64,000 bases of DNA from the NCBI RefSeq assembly GCF_003206045.1, contig NZ_PZJM01000009.1:475901-539900 (forward strand), given 5' to 3'. This document shows, piece by piece, positions 42,857 to 51,000 of the stretch. The first letter of the stretch is position 1; each line of letters starts with the position of its first letter. The notes below the pieces were generated by a model. It searched no databases. It was not told the DNA's origin and saw only the letters and a list, made by a program, of their open reading frames with translations. This DNA comes from Salinicola lusitanus (lineage in GTDB: Bacteria > Pseudomonadota > Gammaproteobacteria > Pseudomonadales > Halomonadaceae). Both the position numbers and the translations under genes were made by a program.

Positions 42857-44224
42857 GTGACAACGACACTGATCCGCAATGCCGAGCTGATCGCGACCTT
42901 CGACGATGCCGAGCGCGAGCTGCGCGATGCCAGCCTGCTCATCAGAGACGATCGCATCGTCGCGATCGGCTCGGCGCAGGAGGTCGCGGCCGCGCTCGAG
43001 GCGCCGGCAGACGAGGTCATCGATGCGCGCGGTCATGTCCTGCTGCCGGGGCTGGTGAACACGCACCATCACTTCTACCAGACCCTGACGCGCAACCTGC
43101 CCGCCGGGCAGAACGCCGCGCTGTTCGACTGGCTGGTGACCCATTACCCGATCTGGGCGCGACTCGACCCCGAATCGCTGTTCGCCAGCAGCCAGGTCGC
43201 CGCGGCGGAGCTGCTGCTCTCCGGCTGCACCACGGCGGTGGATCACACTTATCTATGGCCCAATGGCGCCCGCATCGACGATCAGATCGCGGCGGTCTCC
43301 GAGCTCGGGCTGCGCTTTCATGCCTCGCGCGGCTCGATGTCGGTGGGCGAATCCCAGGGTGGGCTGCCGCCGGACAGCGTGGTCGAATCCGAACAGGCGA
43401 TCCTCGACGATACCCAGCGCGCCATCGAGCGCTATCACGACGCCGCCGAGCGGGCGATGACCCGTATCGTGGTGGCGCCCTGCTCGCCGTTCTCGGTCTC
43501 CCGCGAGCTGATGGTCAACAGTGCCGAACTGGCCCGTCACTACGGCGTGCATCTGCACACCCACCTGGCCGAAACCCGCGACGAGGAAGCGTACTGTCGC
43601 GAGCGCTTCGGCTGCACGCCGGTGGAGTACGCCGAGCAGGTCGGCTGGGTCGGCAGCGATGTCTGGTTCGCCCACATGGTGCATCCCCATGCCGACGAGA
43701 TCGCGCGCCTGGGCGGCCACTGCTGCGGCGCGGCGCACTGTCCCAGCTCCAACATGCGTCTCGGTTCCGGCATCGCCCCGGTGATGGCGATGCACCAGGC
43801 CGGCATGCGGGTCGGCCTCGGCGTCGATGGCAGTGCCTCCAATGATGGCTCGCACCTGCTGGCGGAGGCACGCCAGGCGATGCTGTTGGGCCGGCTACAG
43901 GGCGACCCGAACGAATTCAGCGCGCGCCGGATGCTGTGGTTCGCCACTCGCGGCGGCGCCGCGGTGTTGGGTCGGGACGATATCGGCCAGCTCGCGGTGG
44001 GCAAGGCCGCCGATATCATCGGCTTCCGGCTGGACTCGCTGGCGCTGGCCGGTGGCGCGCTCCATGACCCGCTGGCATCGCTGGTCTTCTGCCAACCGCC
44101 GACGGTCGATCTCTCCATCGTCAACGGGGTGCGCCGCGTCGAGAACGGCGTGCTGCTGGGTCACGATCTCGAGACGATGGTGGCCAGGCACAACGCCAGT
44201 GCCAGCCGGCTGGTCTCGGGCTGA
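42857..44224 (+). CDS. 8-oxoguanine deaminase (amidohydrolase superfamily)
   Basis: A 455-residue zinc amidohydrolase of the AtzA/TrzN-like subfamily, most like 8-oxoguanine deaminases, which convert 8-oxoguanine to urate. The GTG start has GGAGA 7 nt upstream; the longer ATG frame lacks this. The HxH metal motif is in LVNTHHHFYQTLTR; further stretches are LHTHLAETRDEE (metal His, Glu), FAHMVHPHADEI (His) and LGVDGSASNDG (Asp). Adjacent uraH/uraD and ureide genes support a purine role. Guanine deaminase or s-triazine hydrolase activity is a less likely alternative. Confidence 0.88.
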   Translation: MTTTLIRNAELIATFDDAERELRDASLLIRDDRIVAIGSAQEVAAALEAPADEVIDARGHVLLPGLVNTHHHFYQTLTRNLPAGQNAALFDWLVTHYPIWARLDPESLFASSQVAAAELLLSGCTTAVDHTYLWPNGARIDDQIAAVSELGLRFHASRGSMSVGESQGGLPPDSVVESEQAILDDTQRAIERYHDAAERAMTRIVVAPCSPFSVSRELMVNSAELARHYGVHLHTHLAETRDEEAYCRERFGCTPVEYAEQVGWVGSDVWFAHMVHPHADEIARLGGHCCGAAHCPSSNMRLGSGIAPVMAMHQAGMRVGLGVDGSASNDGSHLLAEARQAMLLGRLQGDPNEFSARRMLWFATRGGAAVLGRDDIGQLAVGKAADIIGFRLDSLALAGGALHDPLASLVFCQPPTVDLSIVNGVRRVENGVLLGHDLETMVARHNASASRLVSG

Positions 44225-44260
44225 GCCTCCGTGCCCATGCGGCTGTCATCTGGCGGCGGG

Positions 44261-44286
44261 CCGTATACAATCGTTGACGAAGTCAA
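44261..44286. promoter_or_regulatory. GTATACAA half-dyad and TTGAC-GAA-GTCAA dyad before the GntR gene
   Basis: CCGTATACAA (44261-44270) matches 8 of 10 bases of the TTGTATACAA operator. Four bases later is a perfect 13-bp dyad TTGACGAAGTCAA (44274-44286). Both lie 38-63 bp before the GntR start and suit autoregulation; TTGAC could also be the -35 element. Confidence 0.5.
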
Positions 44287-44323
44287 TCATCGGTGCGACC
44301 GGCGCTGGGTGGAGCGAACGACA

Positions 44324-45073
44324 ATGGCGAAGAGCGCGAACGCAGCGAGCAGTACGAGCACGCCTGCCGAGGCGAAGCGGGGTCGCGGGGCGGGCAAGGC
44401 GGGCGATGGCGCCGAGCGCCATGAAACGATCTATCAGCAGATTCGCGAGGCGATCGTCGAGCACCGGCTCAAGCCGGGGGCGCGGTTGCGCGAGGACGCG
44501 CTGGCAGAAGTGTTCGGGGTCAGCCGTACCGGCATCCGCAAGATCCTGCAGCGTCTCGCGCTGGAGCATCTGGTCACACTGACGCCGAGGCGTGGCGCCA
44601 GCGTCAGCCGGCCGACCATCGAGGAGGCGCGGGATGTCTTTGCCGCGCGCCAACTGGTGGAGTGCCAGCTGATGCCATGGGTCGCACGGCGGCTGAAAGC
44701 GGCAGACGCCAAGGCGCTCCGGCAACTGGCCATCGACGAGCGTCAGGCCCTGCGCGCCGGCCAGCAGAGCCGGGCGATCCAGCTCTCCGCCCAGTTCCAC
44801 CAGCGCCTGGCCGAACTCTCCGGCAACACGCCGCTGGCGGAGTTCGTCGCCCGGCTCTGCTCGCGATCGTCGCTGATCCTCGCCGTCTACGGCGCCTCCG
44901 GGCACCTGGGCTGCGAGTCCCACGACCACGACGAGCTGGTCACGCTGCTGGAGACCGGCAAGGAGGAGCGCGCGGTCGCTTTCATGCAGCGCCACCTCAA
45001 GGCGATCGAGGCGTCGCTGTCGATCGAGGAAAGCACCGATGAAGCGCCGGACCTGAACGCGATCTTTGCCTGA
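44324..45073 (+). CDS. GntR family regulator (FCD type) of the purine/ureide region
   Basis: A 249-residue regulator. After a low-complexity leader (MAKSANAASSTSTPAEAKRG) comes a GntR winged helix (IYQQIREAIVEHRLKPGARLREDALAEVFGVSRTGIRKILQRLALEHLVTLTPRRGASVSRP, about residues 40-102) and a C-terminal helical FCD ligand domain with metal-binding histidines (AQFHQRLAEL, CESHDHDELV, FMQRHLKAIE). GGAG lies upstream. FCD-type GntR proteins commonly bind TTGTATACAA-like sites, which occur in front of this gene and of uraD/uraH, NCS1 and allA. Convergent with the racemase gene (3 bp). Confidence 0.92.
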   Translation: MAKSANAASSTSTPAEAKRGRGAGKAGDGAERHETIYQQIREAIVEHRLKPGARLREDALAEVFGVSRTGIRKILQRLALEHLVTLTPRRGASVSRPTIEEARDVFAARQLVECQLMPWVARRLKAADAKALRQLAIDERQALRAGQQSRAIQLSAQFHQRLAELSGNTPLAEFVARLCSRSSLILAVYGASGHLGCESHDHDELVTLLETGKEERAVAFMQRHLKAIEASLSIEESTDEAPDLNAIFA

Positions 45074-45076
45074 GGC

Positions 45077-45823
45077 TCAGCGCCGATCCGGCTCCTGGCT
45101 CCAGTCGGCGAAGCGCCCCGCGAATGGCTTGGGCCGGGGAAAGGCGAGATCGCCGTGCTTGCTGGTCCCCAGCCCCAGCGAGACCAGCGACTCCGCCAGC
45201 TTGATCGCCGCGCTGACGCCTTCGATCACCGGCAGCTGCAGGTCATGGGTGAGGCGCTCGGTGAGATCCGCCATGCCACCGCAGCCAAGCACGATGGCGC
45301 CGATGCCATCCTCGTCCCTGGCTCGTTGGCACTCTTCCAGTAGCGCCTGATAGGCATTGCCCGCCGGGTTCTCCAGCTCCAGCACCGGCAGGTCGGTGGC
45401 GCGTACCCGGCGGCAGTGATGGCGGAATCCATACTGGTCGAGCAGGTGTTCGGCGATGATCGCGGTGCGCGAAAGCGTGGTCACTACCGAGAAACGGGTG
45501 CTGATCAGCGTGGCCAGATGGAAACCGGCCTCGGCGATACCGATCACCGGCGCCCGGGTCAGTTCGCGCGCCGCGAGCAGCCCCGGATCACCGAAACAGG
45601 CGATGACGTAGGCATCCATTGCCAGGGTTTCGCCGCGGCGAATCTCCTCCAGCACGCCGACGGCGCTGATCGCCTCGTCGAAGTGGCTCTCGATCGAGAC
45701 CGGGCCGCTCTCCGGCTGACTGACGTGGATCCGCGTGCTCTCCGCGGCCACACGGTTGGCGCAGGCACCGATCTTGTCGGTCATGCTGGCGGTCGTGTTG
45801 GGGTTGATGACGTGGATCTGCAT
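45077..45823 (-). CDS. Asp/Glu/hydantoin racemase family protein (allantoin racemase-like)
   Basis: A 248-residue cofactor-independent racemase. Both catalytic cysteines are visible: the first in YVIACFGDPGLLAARE, the second in GIGAIVLGCGGMADL. The N-terminus MQIHVINPNTTASMTDKIG is typical of HyuE/HpxA proteins, which interconvert R- and S-allantoin or hydantoins. It is divergent from the PuuE allantoinase, supporting allantoin as substrate. Confidence 0.9.
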   Translation of the reverse strand: MQIHVINPNTTASMTDKIGACANRVAAESTRIHVSQPESGPVSIESHFDEAISAVGVLEEIRRGETLAMDAYVIACFGDPGLLAARELTRAPVIGIAEAGFHLATLISTRFSVVTTLSRTAIIAEHLLDQYGFRHHCRRVRATDLPVLELENPAGNAYQALLEECQRARDEDGIGAIVLGCGGMADLTERLTHDLQLPVIEGVSAAIKLAESLVSLGLGTSKHGDLAFPRPKPFAGRFADWSQEPDRR

Positions 45824-45860
45824 GGCATGGCACCTTGGCGATTCGAGCGAATCGCGATAC

Positions 45861-45885
45861 GGTTATTTTGTCCACAAAAATAACC
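45861..45885. promoter_or_regulatory. TTTTGT-CC-ACAAAA dyad between racemase and allantoinase
   Basis: Outer arms GGTTATTTT (45861-45869) and AAAATAACC (45877-45885) are perfect, with an inner dyad TTTTGTCCACAAAA (45866-45879). The TTGT-NN-ACAA core matches the operator family at 42256 and 57779. It sits 38 bp before the racemase start and 67 bp before puuE. Confidence 0.6.
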
Positions 45886-45951
45886 GACTTTGAATACAAT
45901 ATCGATGAAGACCAGTCCAAAACCGGCATCTCGACAAAAAGGGCGCTGCGC

Positions 45952-46875
45952 ATGATCTCCCCGGACTACCCCCGCGATCTGATCGGCTACGGCCGCAATC
46001 CACCCCAGGCCAACTGGCCCGGCCAGGCCCGCGTGGCGGTGCAGTTCGTGCTCAACTACGAGGAGGGCGGCGAGAACTGCGTGCTGCACGGCGACGCCCA
46101 TTCCGAGCAGTTCCTCTCCGAGATCGCCGGGGCCGAGGCCTATCCGGCGCGCCACCTGAGCATGGAGTCGATCTACGAGTACGGCTCCCGCGCCGGGGTG
46201 TGGCGGGTGCTGGGCGAGTTCGAGCGGCGCGGCCTGCCGCTGACGGTGTTCGGGGTGGCGATGGCGCTGGAGCGCAACCCGGAAGCCGCCCAGGCGTTTC
46301 GCGAGCTGGGCCACGAGGTGGCCTGCCACGGCTATCGTTGGATCCACTACCAGAACGTGCCGGAGGCGGTGGAGCGGGCGCACCTGCAGCGCGCGCTGTC
46401 GATCTTCGATTCGCTCTACGGCGAGCGCCCACTGGGCTGGTACACCGGCCGCGACAGCCCCAATACCCGGCGGCTGCTGGTCGACGAGGGGGGCTTCCTC
46501 TACGACAGTGACTACTACGGCGACGATCTGCCGTTCTGGTGCGATGTCGACGACAGCCAGGGGCGCAGCCGGCGCCACTTGATCGTGCCCTACACCCTGG
46601 ACAGCAACGACATGCGCTTCGCCTCGCCGACCGGCTTCGATCACGGCGAGCCGTTCTTCCAGTATCTGCGCGATGCCTTCGACGTGCTCTACGCGGAGGG
46701 GGCAGAGACGCCCAAGATGCTCTCGATCGGCCTGCACTGCCGGCTGATCGGGCGTCCCGGGCGCTTCCGTGCGCTGCAGCGCTTCCTCGATCACCTCGAG
46801 GCCCACGACCGGGTGTGGATAACCCGACGTGTGGATATCGCCCGCCACTGGGCCAGCCACCACCCGGCCGCGTAG
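45952..46875 (+). CDS. puuE: allantoinase, polysaccharide-deacetylase type
   Basis: A 307-residue PuuE allantoinase, a member of the polysaccharide deacetylase (NodB) fold that hydrolyses allantoin to allantoate without metal-amidohydrolase homology. The start MISPDYPRDLIGYGRNPPQANWP is the family N-terminus; an upstream in-frame Met adds 39 residues running through the promoter. Typical stretches are VQFVLNYEEGGENCVLHGD, ARHLSMESIYEYGSRAGVWRVL, GHEVACHGYRWIHYQNV, GWYTGRDSPNTRRLL and LSIGLHCRLIGRPGR. Confidence 0.95.
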   Translation: MISPDYPRDLIGYGRNPPQANWPGQARVAVQFVLNYEEGGENCVLHGDAHSEQFLSEIAGAEAYPARHLSMESIYEYGSRAGVWRVLGEFERRGLPLTVFGVAMALERNPEAAQAFRELGHEVACHGYRWIHYQNVPEAVERAHLQRALSIFDSLYGERPLGWYTGRDSPNTRRLLVDEGGFLYDSDYYGDDLPFWCDVDDSQGRSRRHLIVPYTLDSNDMRFASPTGFDHGEPFFQYLRDAFDVLYAEGAETPKMLSIGLHCRLIGRPGRFRALQRFLDHLEAHDRVWITRRVDIARHWASHHPAA

Positions 46876-46891
46876 CGGATCGATCACGCCA

Positions 46892-46950
46892 GGTTCGAGT
46901 CCCGCGGATCGAACCCGGTCTCCCCCACGCATCTTCCTGGTGCGTGGGGG
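46892..46950. terminator. two tandem hairpins downstream of puuE
   Basis: The first hairpin is GGTTCGA-TCC / GGA-TCGAACC (46892-46915) with one bulged base and CGC loop. The second is CCCCCACGCA (46922-46931) / TGCGTGGGGG (46941-46950) with a 9-nt loop. No T-run follows. Probably a terminator or RNA-end stabiliser for puuE. Confidence 0.45.
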
Positions 46951-47091
46951 TGAGTTCGTGCCCCTGATTCGGTCAATTTCCACGCTGCCCGGGGGGGCGA
47001 AGCGATGCATCTGGGCCTCGAGTGGTGGCTAACTCCCTGAATCGACGGCAGTGGTACCGGTTCTGGCGCCGAGCTTGCTATGGAGTGTTGT

Positions 47092-47105
47092 GAAACAAAC
47101 GTTTC
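47092..47105. promoter_or_regulatory. GAAAC-N4-GTTTC dyad upstream of the ABC operon
   Basis: GAAACAAACGTTTC, a perfect 5-bp dyad 88 bp before the binding-protein start, with another CGTTTC half-site about 30 bp later. The operon ends with an RpiR-type regulator, the likely ligand of this site. Confidence 0.45.
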
Positions 47106-47193
47106 TTATCCGATGAAGAAGTCGCCAATCGTTTCTTCACCGGCATCACGCGATCCGCATAACAACGCTCAAGCGCTCCTCAGGAGGTATGGC

Positions 47194-48009
47194 ATGTTCG
47201 CCTGCGTCAAGAATCGATTCTCGCGCCAGCTGGTACTGGCACTCTGCTGCACCGTCGTCGCCGGCCTCGCCGCGCTCTCGGCCCAGGCCAGCGACCTGGA
47301 GACCATCGAGCAGCGTGGCACGCTGCGGGTCGCGGTACCGCAGGACTTTCCGCCGTTCGGCTCGGTGGGCACCGACCTGCAACCGCAGGGCTACGACATC
47401 GATATGGCGCACTATCTGGCCGACCAGATGGATGTCGATCTGAAGCTGGTGACCGTCACCAGTGCCAATCGCATCCCGTTCCTGCAGACCGACAAGGTCG
47501 ATCTGGTGATCTCGAGCCTGGGCAAGAACCCCGAGCGCGCCGCGGTGATCGACTTCACCGAGGCCTATGCGCCGTTCTTCCTCGGCGTGTTCGGCACGCC
47601 CGATGCCGCACCGGTCGACGATGCCGCAGGGCTCGCCGGCAAGACCATCGGGGTGACCCGCGGCTCGGTCGAGGATATGGAGCTCTCCGATCTGGCACCG
47701 AGCGATACCACCGTCCAGCGCTTCGAGGACAACGCCACCACGATCTCCGCGTTTCTCTCCGGCCAGGTCGACTACATCGCCACCGGCAACGTGGTCGCGG
47801 CACAGATCGCCGAGCGCAACGCCGAGCGGGCGCCGACCATGGTGTTCCGGATCAAGAATTCGCCCTGCTATATCGGCCTGGCCAAGGACAACGAGGCGCT
47901 GAAAACGCGCGTCAATGCGCTGATCGAGCAGGCCAAGCAGGATGGCACGCTGGAATCGATGTCGCAGAAGTGGTTCCACACCGCGCTGCCCGACGATCTC
48001 TCCTCCTGA
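47194..48009 (+). CDS. amino-acid-type ABC transporter substrate-binding protein
   Basis: A 271-residue periplasmic receptor of family 3 (polar amino acids). The signal peptide (QLVLALCCTVVAGLAALSAQA) ends before SDLETIEQRGTLRVAVPQDFPPFG. Family stretches are GYDIDMAHYLADQM, TSANRIPFLQTDKVDLVISSLGKNPERAAVIDFTEAYAPFF and AGLAGKTIGVTRGSVEDMEL. AGGAGGT lies 5 nt before the chosen ATG; an upstream Met lacks this. First gene of a five-gene operon (binding protein, two permeases, ATPase, RpiR). The ligand is unknown; the position inside ureide genes suggests a nitrogenous compound. Confidence 0.93.
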   Translation: MFACVKNRFSRQLVLALCCTVVAGLAALSAQASDLETIEQRGTLRVAVPQDFPPFGSVGTDLQPQGYDIDMAHYLADQMDVDLKLVTVTSANRIPFLQTDKVDLVISSLGKNPERAAVIDFTEAYAPFFLGVFGTPDAAPVDDAAGLAGKTIGVTRGSVEDMELSDLAPSDTTVQRFEDNATTISAFLSGQVDYIATGNVVAAQIAERNAERAPTMVFRIKNSPCYIGLAKDNEALKTRVNALIEQAKQDGTLESMSQKWFHTALPDDLSS

Positions 48010-48023
48010 GGGGGTAAGCGGTC

Positions 48024-48707
48024 ATGACGCTGGATTTCTCCACGCTGCTGCCCTACACGGATCAGATCCTGCACGGCTTGATGACGACGCTGTGGCTGAC
48101 TGCCGTGACGACGATGGCCGGCATCGCCCTGGCGATCGTCGTCGCCTACCTGCGGGACGGGGCTTCCAAAGGGCGACCGACCCTCGTCAGCCGCCTGCTG
48201 GGCGGCTATGTCGAGGTCATCCGCAACACCCCGTTCATCGTGCAGCTGTTCTTTCTGTTCTTCGGCCTGCCGGCGCTGGGCATCCCGATCAGCGCGACGG
48301 TCGCGGCGCTGCTGGCGATGATCTTGAACCTGGGCGCCTATACCGCCGAGATCCTGCGCGCCGGGATCGACTCGACCCAGAGAGGCCAGCATGAAGCGGC
48401 CCGCGCGCTGGGGCTGTCGCGTCTGCAGAGCTTCCGACACGTGGTCCTGGTGCCGGCGTTCTCGCGGGTTTATCCGTCGCTGATCAGCCAGTGCATCATC
48501 GTGATGCTGGGCTCCGCGGTGGTGTCACAGATCTCGGTCTTCGATCTCACCTACGCCGCCAACTTCATCCAGTCCCGCAACTTCCGCGGCTTCGAAGTCT
48601 ATCTGGTGGTGACGCTGATTTACCTGCTGCTGGCGGTGGGGCTGCGGCTGGCGTTCGAGTTCGTCGGGCGCCGCCTGTTCGCGTTTCGCCAGGGAGGTTC
48701 GGCATGA
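48024..48707 (+). CDS. amino-acid-type ABC transporter permease 1
   Basis: A 227-residue His/Glu/Gln-family permease with about five membrane segments. GGYVEVIRNTPFIVQLFFLFFGLPALGI and the EAA motif HEAARALGLSRLQSFRHVVLVPAFSRVYPSL are diagnostic. It starts 14 bp after the binding protein and overlaps the next permease by 4 bp (ATGA). Confidence 0.95.
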   Translation: MTLDFSTLLPYTDQILHGLMTTLWLTAVTTMAGIALAIVVAYLRDGASKGRPTLVSRLLGGYVEVIRNTPFIVQLFFLFFGLPALGIPISATVAALLAMILNLGAYTAEILRAGIDSTQRGQHEAARALGLSRLQSFRHVVLVPAFSRVYPSLISQCIIVMLGSAVVSQISVFDLTYAANFIQSRNFRGFEVYLVVTLIYLLLAVGLRLAFEFVGRRLFAFRQGGSA

Positions 48708-49360
48708 CCGATTTCACGCTGTGGGACATCGTCCGCAACCTGCTGCTGGCAGGGCGCTGGACGGTGGTACTGTCGCTGATCGCCTTCGCCGGCGGGGCGC
48801 TTGTCGGGCTGGTGTTGACCCTGCTGCGGATGGGCGGCCTGAAGCCGATTCGCTGGCTGATCCGGCTCTACGTCGATCTGTTCCAGGGCACGCCGCTGCT
48901 GATGCAGCTGTTCCTGGCCTATTTCGGCGCCGCGGCGCTGGGGTTCGACGTCTCCGCCTGGACCGCGGCCAGCGTGGCGCTGACGCTGTTCACCAGCGCC
49001 TTCCTGTGCGACATCTGGCGCGGCTGCGTCGAGGCGGTACCCAGCGGCCAGTGGCAGGCCTCCCGGGTACTCGGGCTGAACTATCTGCAGTCGATGCGCC
49101 ACGTCATCCTGCCGCAGGCGCTGCGCCTGGCGGTACCGCCCACCGTCGGCTTCTCGGTACAGGTCATCAAGGGCACCGCGCTGGCGTCGGTGATCGGCTT
49201 CGTCGAGCTGACCAAGGCCGGCACCATGCTCAACAACGCGGCCTTTGCGCCCTTCACCATCTTCGCGCTGGTGGCGCTCGGATATTTCATCCTCTGCTAT
49301 CCGCTGTCCCGCTACGCCCGTCACCTGGAGAAAAAGCTCTATGGCGCTGGTATCCGTTAA
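48704..49360 (+). CDS. amino-acid-type ABC transporter permease 2
   Basis: A 218-residue partner permease. Seen are LIRLYVDLFQGTPLLMQLFLAYFGAAAL, the EAA-like SGQWQASRVLGLNYLQSMRHVILPQALRLAVPPTVGF and IKGTALASVIGFVELTKAGTML. The start MTDFTLWDIV is fixed by the ATGA overlap; the 3' end overlaps the ATPase gene by 20 bp. Confidence 0.95.
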   Translation: MTDFTLWDIVRNLLLAGRWTVVLSLIAFAGGALVGLVLTLLRMGGLKPIRWLIRLYVDLFQGTPLLMQLFLAYFGAAALGFDVSAWTAASVALTLFTSAFLCDIWRGCVEAVPSGQWQASRVLGLNYLQSMRHVILPQALRLAVPPTVGFSVQVIKGTALASVIGFVELTKAGTMLNNAAFAPFTIFALVALGYFILCYPLSRYARHLEKKLYGAGIR

Positions 49361-50069
49361 AGATCTGCATAAATCCTTCGGCGAGCTGGAGGTGCTCAAG
49401 GGCATCGATCTGGAGATCGAGGCCGGCGAGGTGGTGTCGATCATCGGCCGCAGCGGCTCGGGCAAGAGTACCCTGCTGCGCTGCCTCAACCAGCTCGAAC
49501 GTCACGACTGGGGGACGATCGTGCTGGCCGATCAGCGTCTCGACGGCACCGCGATGTCGCCGGGGGAGCTGAGCCGGAACGTCGGCATGGTGTTCCAGAG
49601 CTTCAACCTGTTCCCGCACAAGACGGTGGTCGAGAACGTGATGCTGGCACCGGTGGTGGTCAAGCAGACGCCCCGGGACGAGGCGCGCCGGATCGCCGAG
49701 TCGGTGCTCGCCAAGGTGGGGATGTCCGAGAAGGTCGACGCCTATCCAGCCCAGCTCTCCGGCGGCCAGCAGCAGCGCGTGGCGATTGCCCGGGCACTGG
49801 CGATGAATCCCAAGGTGCTGCTGTGCGACGAGGTGACCTCGGCGCTCGACCCCGAACTGGTGGGCGAAGTGCTGCGCGTGCTCGAAGACTTGGCGAGTGA
49901 AGGGATGACGCTGATCCTGGTCACCCATGAGATGAAGTTCGCGCGCGACGTCAGTGACCGCGTGGTCTTCATGCATCAGGGCCGGATCCATGAATCCGGC
50001 GACCCGCAGACGCTATTCAGCCAGCCCAGGACACCGGAGCTGAGTCAGTTCATCGCCTCCGTGCTGTAG
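49341..50069 (+). CDS. amino-acid-type ABC transporter ATP-binding protein
   Basis: A 242-residue ATPase of the GlnQ/HisP group. Walker A is GRSGSGKSTLLRCLNQLE, the Q-loop is FQSFNLFPHKTVVENVM, the signature is LSGGQQQRVAIARALAMNPKVLLCDEVTSALDPELVGEVL and the H-loop is ILVTHEMKFARDVSDRVVFMHQG. Full length. The frame extends upstream but MALVSVKDLHKSFGELEVLKG is the family N-terminus. Confidence 0.96.
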   Translation: MALVSVKDLHKSFGELEVLKGIDLEIEAGEVVSIIGRSGSGKSTLLRCLNQLERHDWGTIVLADQRLDGTAMSPGELSRNVGMVFQSFNLFPHKTVVENVMLAPVVVKQTPRDEARRIAESVLAKVGMSEKVDAYPAQLSGGQQQRVAIARALAMNPKVLLCDEVTSALDPELVGEVLRVLEDLASEGMTLILVTHEMKFARDVSDRVVFMHQGRIHESGDPQTLFSQPRTPELSQFIASVL

Positions 50070-50087
50070 TCCATGTGGGAGCCTTTC

Positions 50088-50945
50088 ATGTCGGGAGCGA
50101 ATACGCAGGCGCATATCGGCCGCCGGCTGCAGCAGCATTTTGCCGAGCTGGGCCCGCAGGAGCGCCGGGTGGCGGGCTTCATCCTGGCGCACCTGGAGGA
50201 TCTGGCGGTCTACAGCGCGGCCGATCTGGCGCGCTACAGTGGCGTCTCCAAGGCGACCGTGACCCGCCTGTTCAAGCGCCTGGGTTACCAGGACTTCAAG
50301 GCGGTCAAGGCGCATGCGCGCCAACTGCGCCATTATGGCGTGCCGCTGGCCTCGGGTTCCGATGCGCTGGGTGACGGCGTCGAGCGCTTCCGTCGTCACG
50401 CCGAACGCGAGCAGGAGAATCTGCGCCAGTGCCTGGAAGGGCTGACGCCCGTGCTGTTCGACGCGGTCGTGCATGCCCTCGACGCGGCGCCCGCGGTGGC
50501 CGTGGTGGGCTATCGCAACAGTTATCCGGTGGCGCTGCATCTGCGCCAGCAGCTGCTCCAGGCCCGTGGTAACGTGCGTCTGCTGCCCGCGCCCAACCAG
50601 TCGCTGGCCGAGGAGCTGGTCCAGCTCGAACCCGGTACGCTGATCGTGCTGATCGGCTTTCGTCGCCGGCCCAGGCTGTTCGAGACGCTGATCGGCGCAC
50701 TCCAAGAGCGCGAACATCGCGTGCTGCTGATCGGCGACCCGACCACCGCCAAATATGCCGATCGGGTCACCTGGCGGCTGGAGTGTGCGTTGGAGACGAT
50801 CTCGGCGTTCGACAGTTACGCCAGCGCCATGAGCCTCGTCAGCCTGCTCGCCAATGCCATGCTGCATCGTCGGCTGGCCGAGGGGCGAGCCAGGATCGGC
50901 GAAGTGACCGAGCTGTACGAGGCCCTGGACGAACTCGCCCCTTAG
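50088..50945 (+). CDS. MurR/RpiR family transcriptional regulator
   Basis: A 285-residue regulator with an N-terminal RpiR helix-turn-helix (LGPQERRVAGFILAHLEDLAVYSAADLARYSGVSKATVTRLFKRLGYQDFKAVKAHAR, about residues 22-80) and a C-terminal SIS-like domain (AVVGYRNSYPVALHLRQQLLQARGNVRLLP, LIVLIGFRRRP). The start MSGANTQAH has GGGAG 7 nt upstream; a Met five codons earlier is possible. It ends the ABC operon 19 bp after the ATPase and likely controls it through the GAAAC-N4-GTTTC dyad. Confidence 0.9.
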   Translation: MSGANTQAHIGRRLQQHFAELGPQERRVAGFILAHLEDLAVYSAADLARYSGVSKATVTRLFKRLGYQDFKAVKAHARQLRHYGVPLASGSDALGDGVERFRRHAEREQENLRQCLEGLTPVLFDAVVHALDAAPAVAVVGYRNSYPVALHLRQQLLQARGNVRLLPAPNQSLAEELVQLEPGTLIVLIGFRRRPRLFETLIGALQEREHRVLLIGDPTTAKYADRVTWRLECALETISAFDSYASAMSLVSLLANAMLHRRLAEGRARIGEVTELYEALDELAP

Positions 50946-51000
50946 GGCAGCGCTTGGCGCAAGCGTCCCATAGCCGATTTGACGATGAGAAGGAGAGAGC

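Larger units (their letters stand above)
46876..47193. other. 318-bp intergenic region, puuE to ABC operon
   Basis: No gene supported. It holds two hairpins after puuE (46892-46950), a candidate RpiR-type dyad at 47092-47105 and the leader of the ABC operon with AGGAGGT at 47182-47188. Confidence 0.6.

Noticed and set aside
46880..46920. tRNA-like T-arm motifs (GGTTCGAGTCC and its near complement) after puuE
   Set aside because: The 5-bp T-stem does not pair, no anticodon or acceptor arms can be formed on either strand, and puuE coding sequence occupies the upstream side. The motif is better explained as a hairpin.
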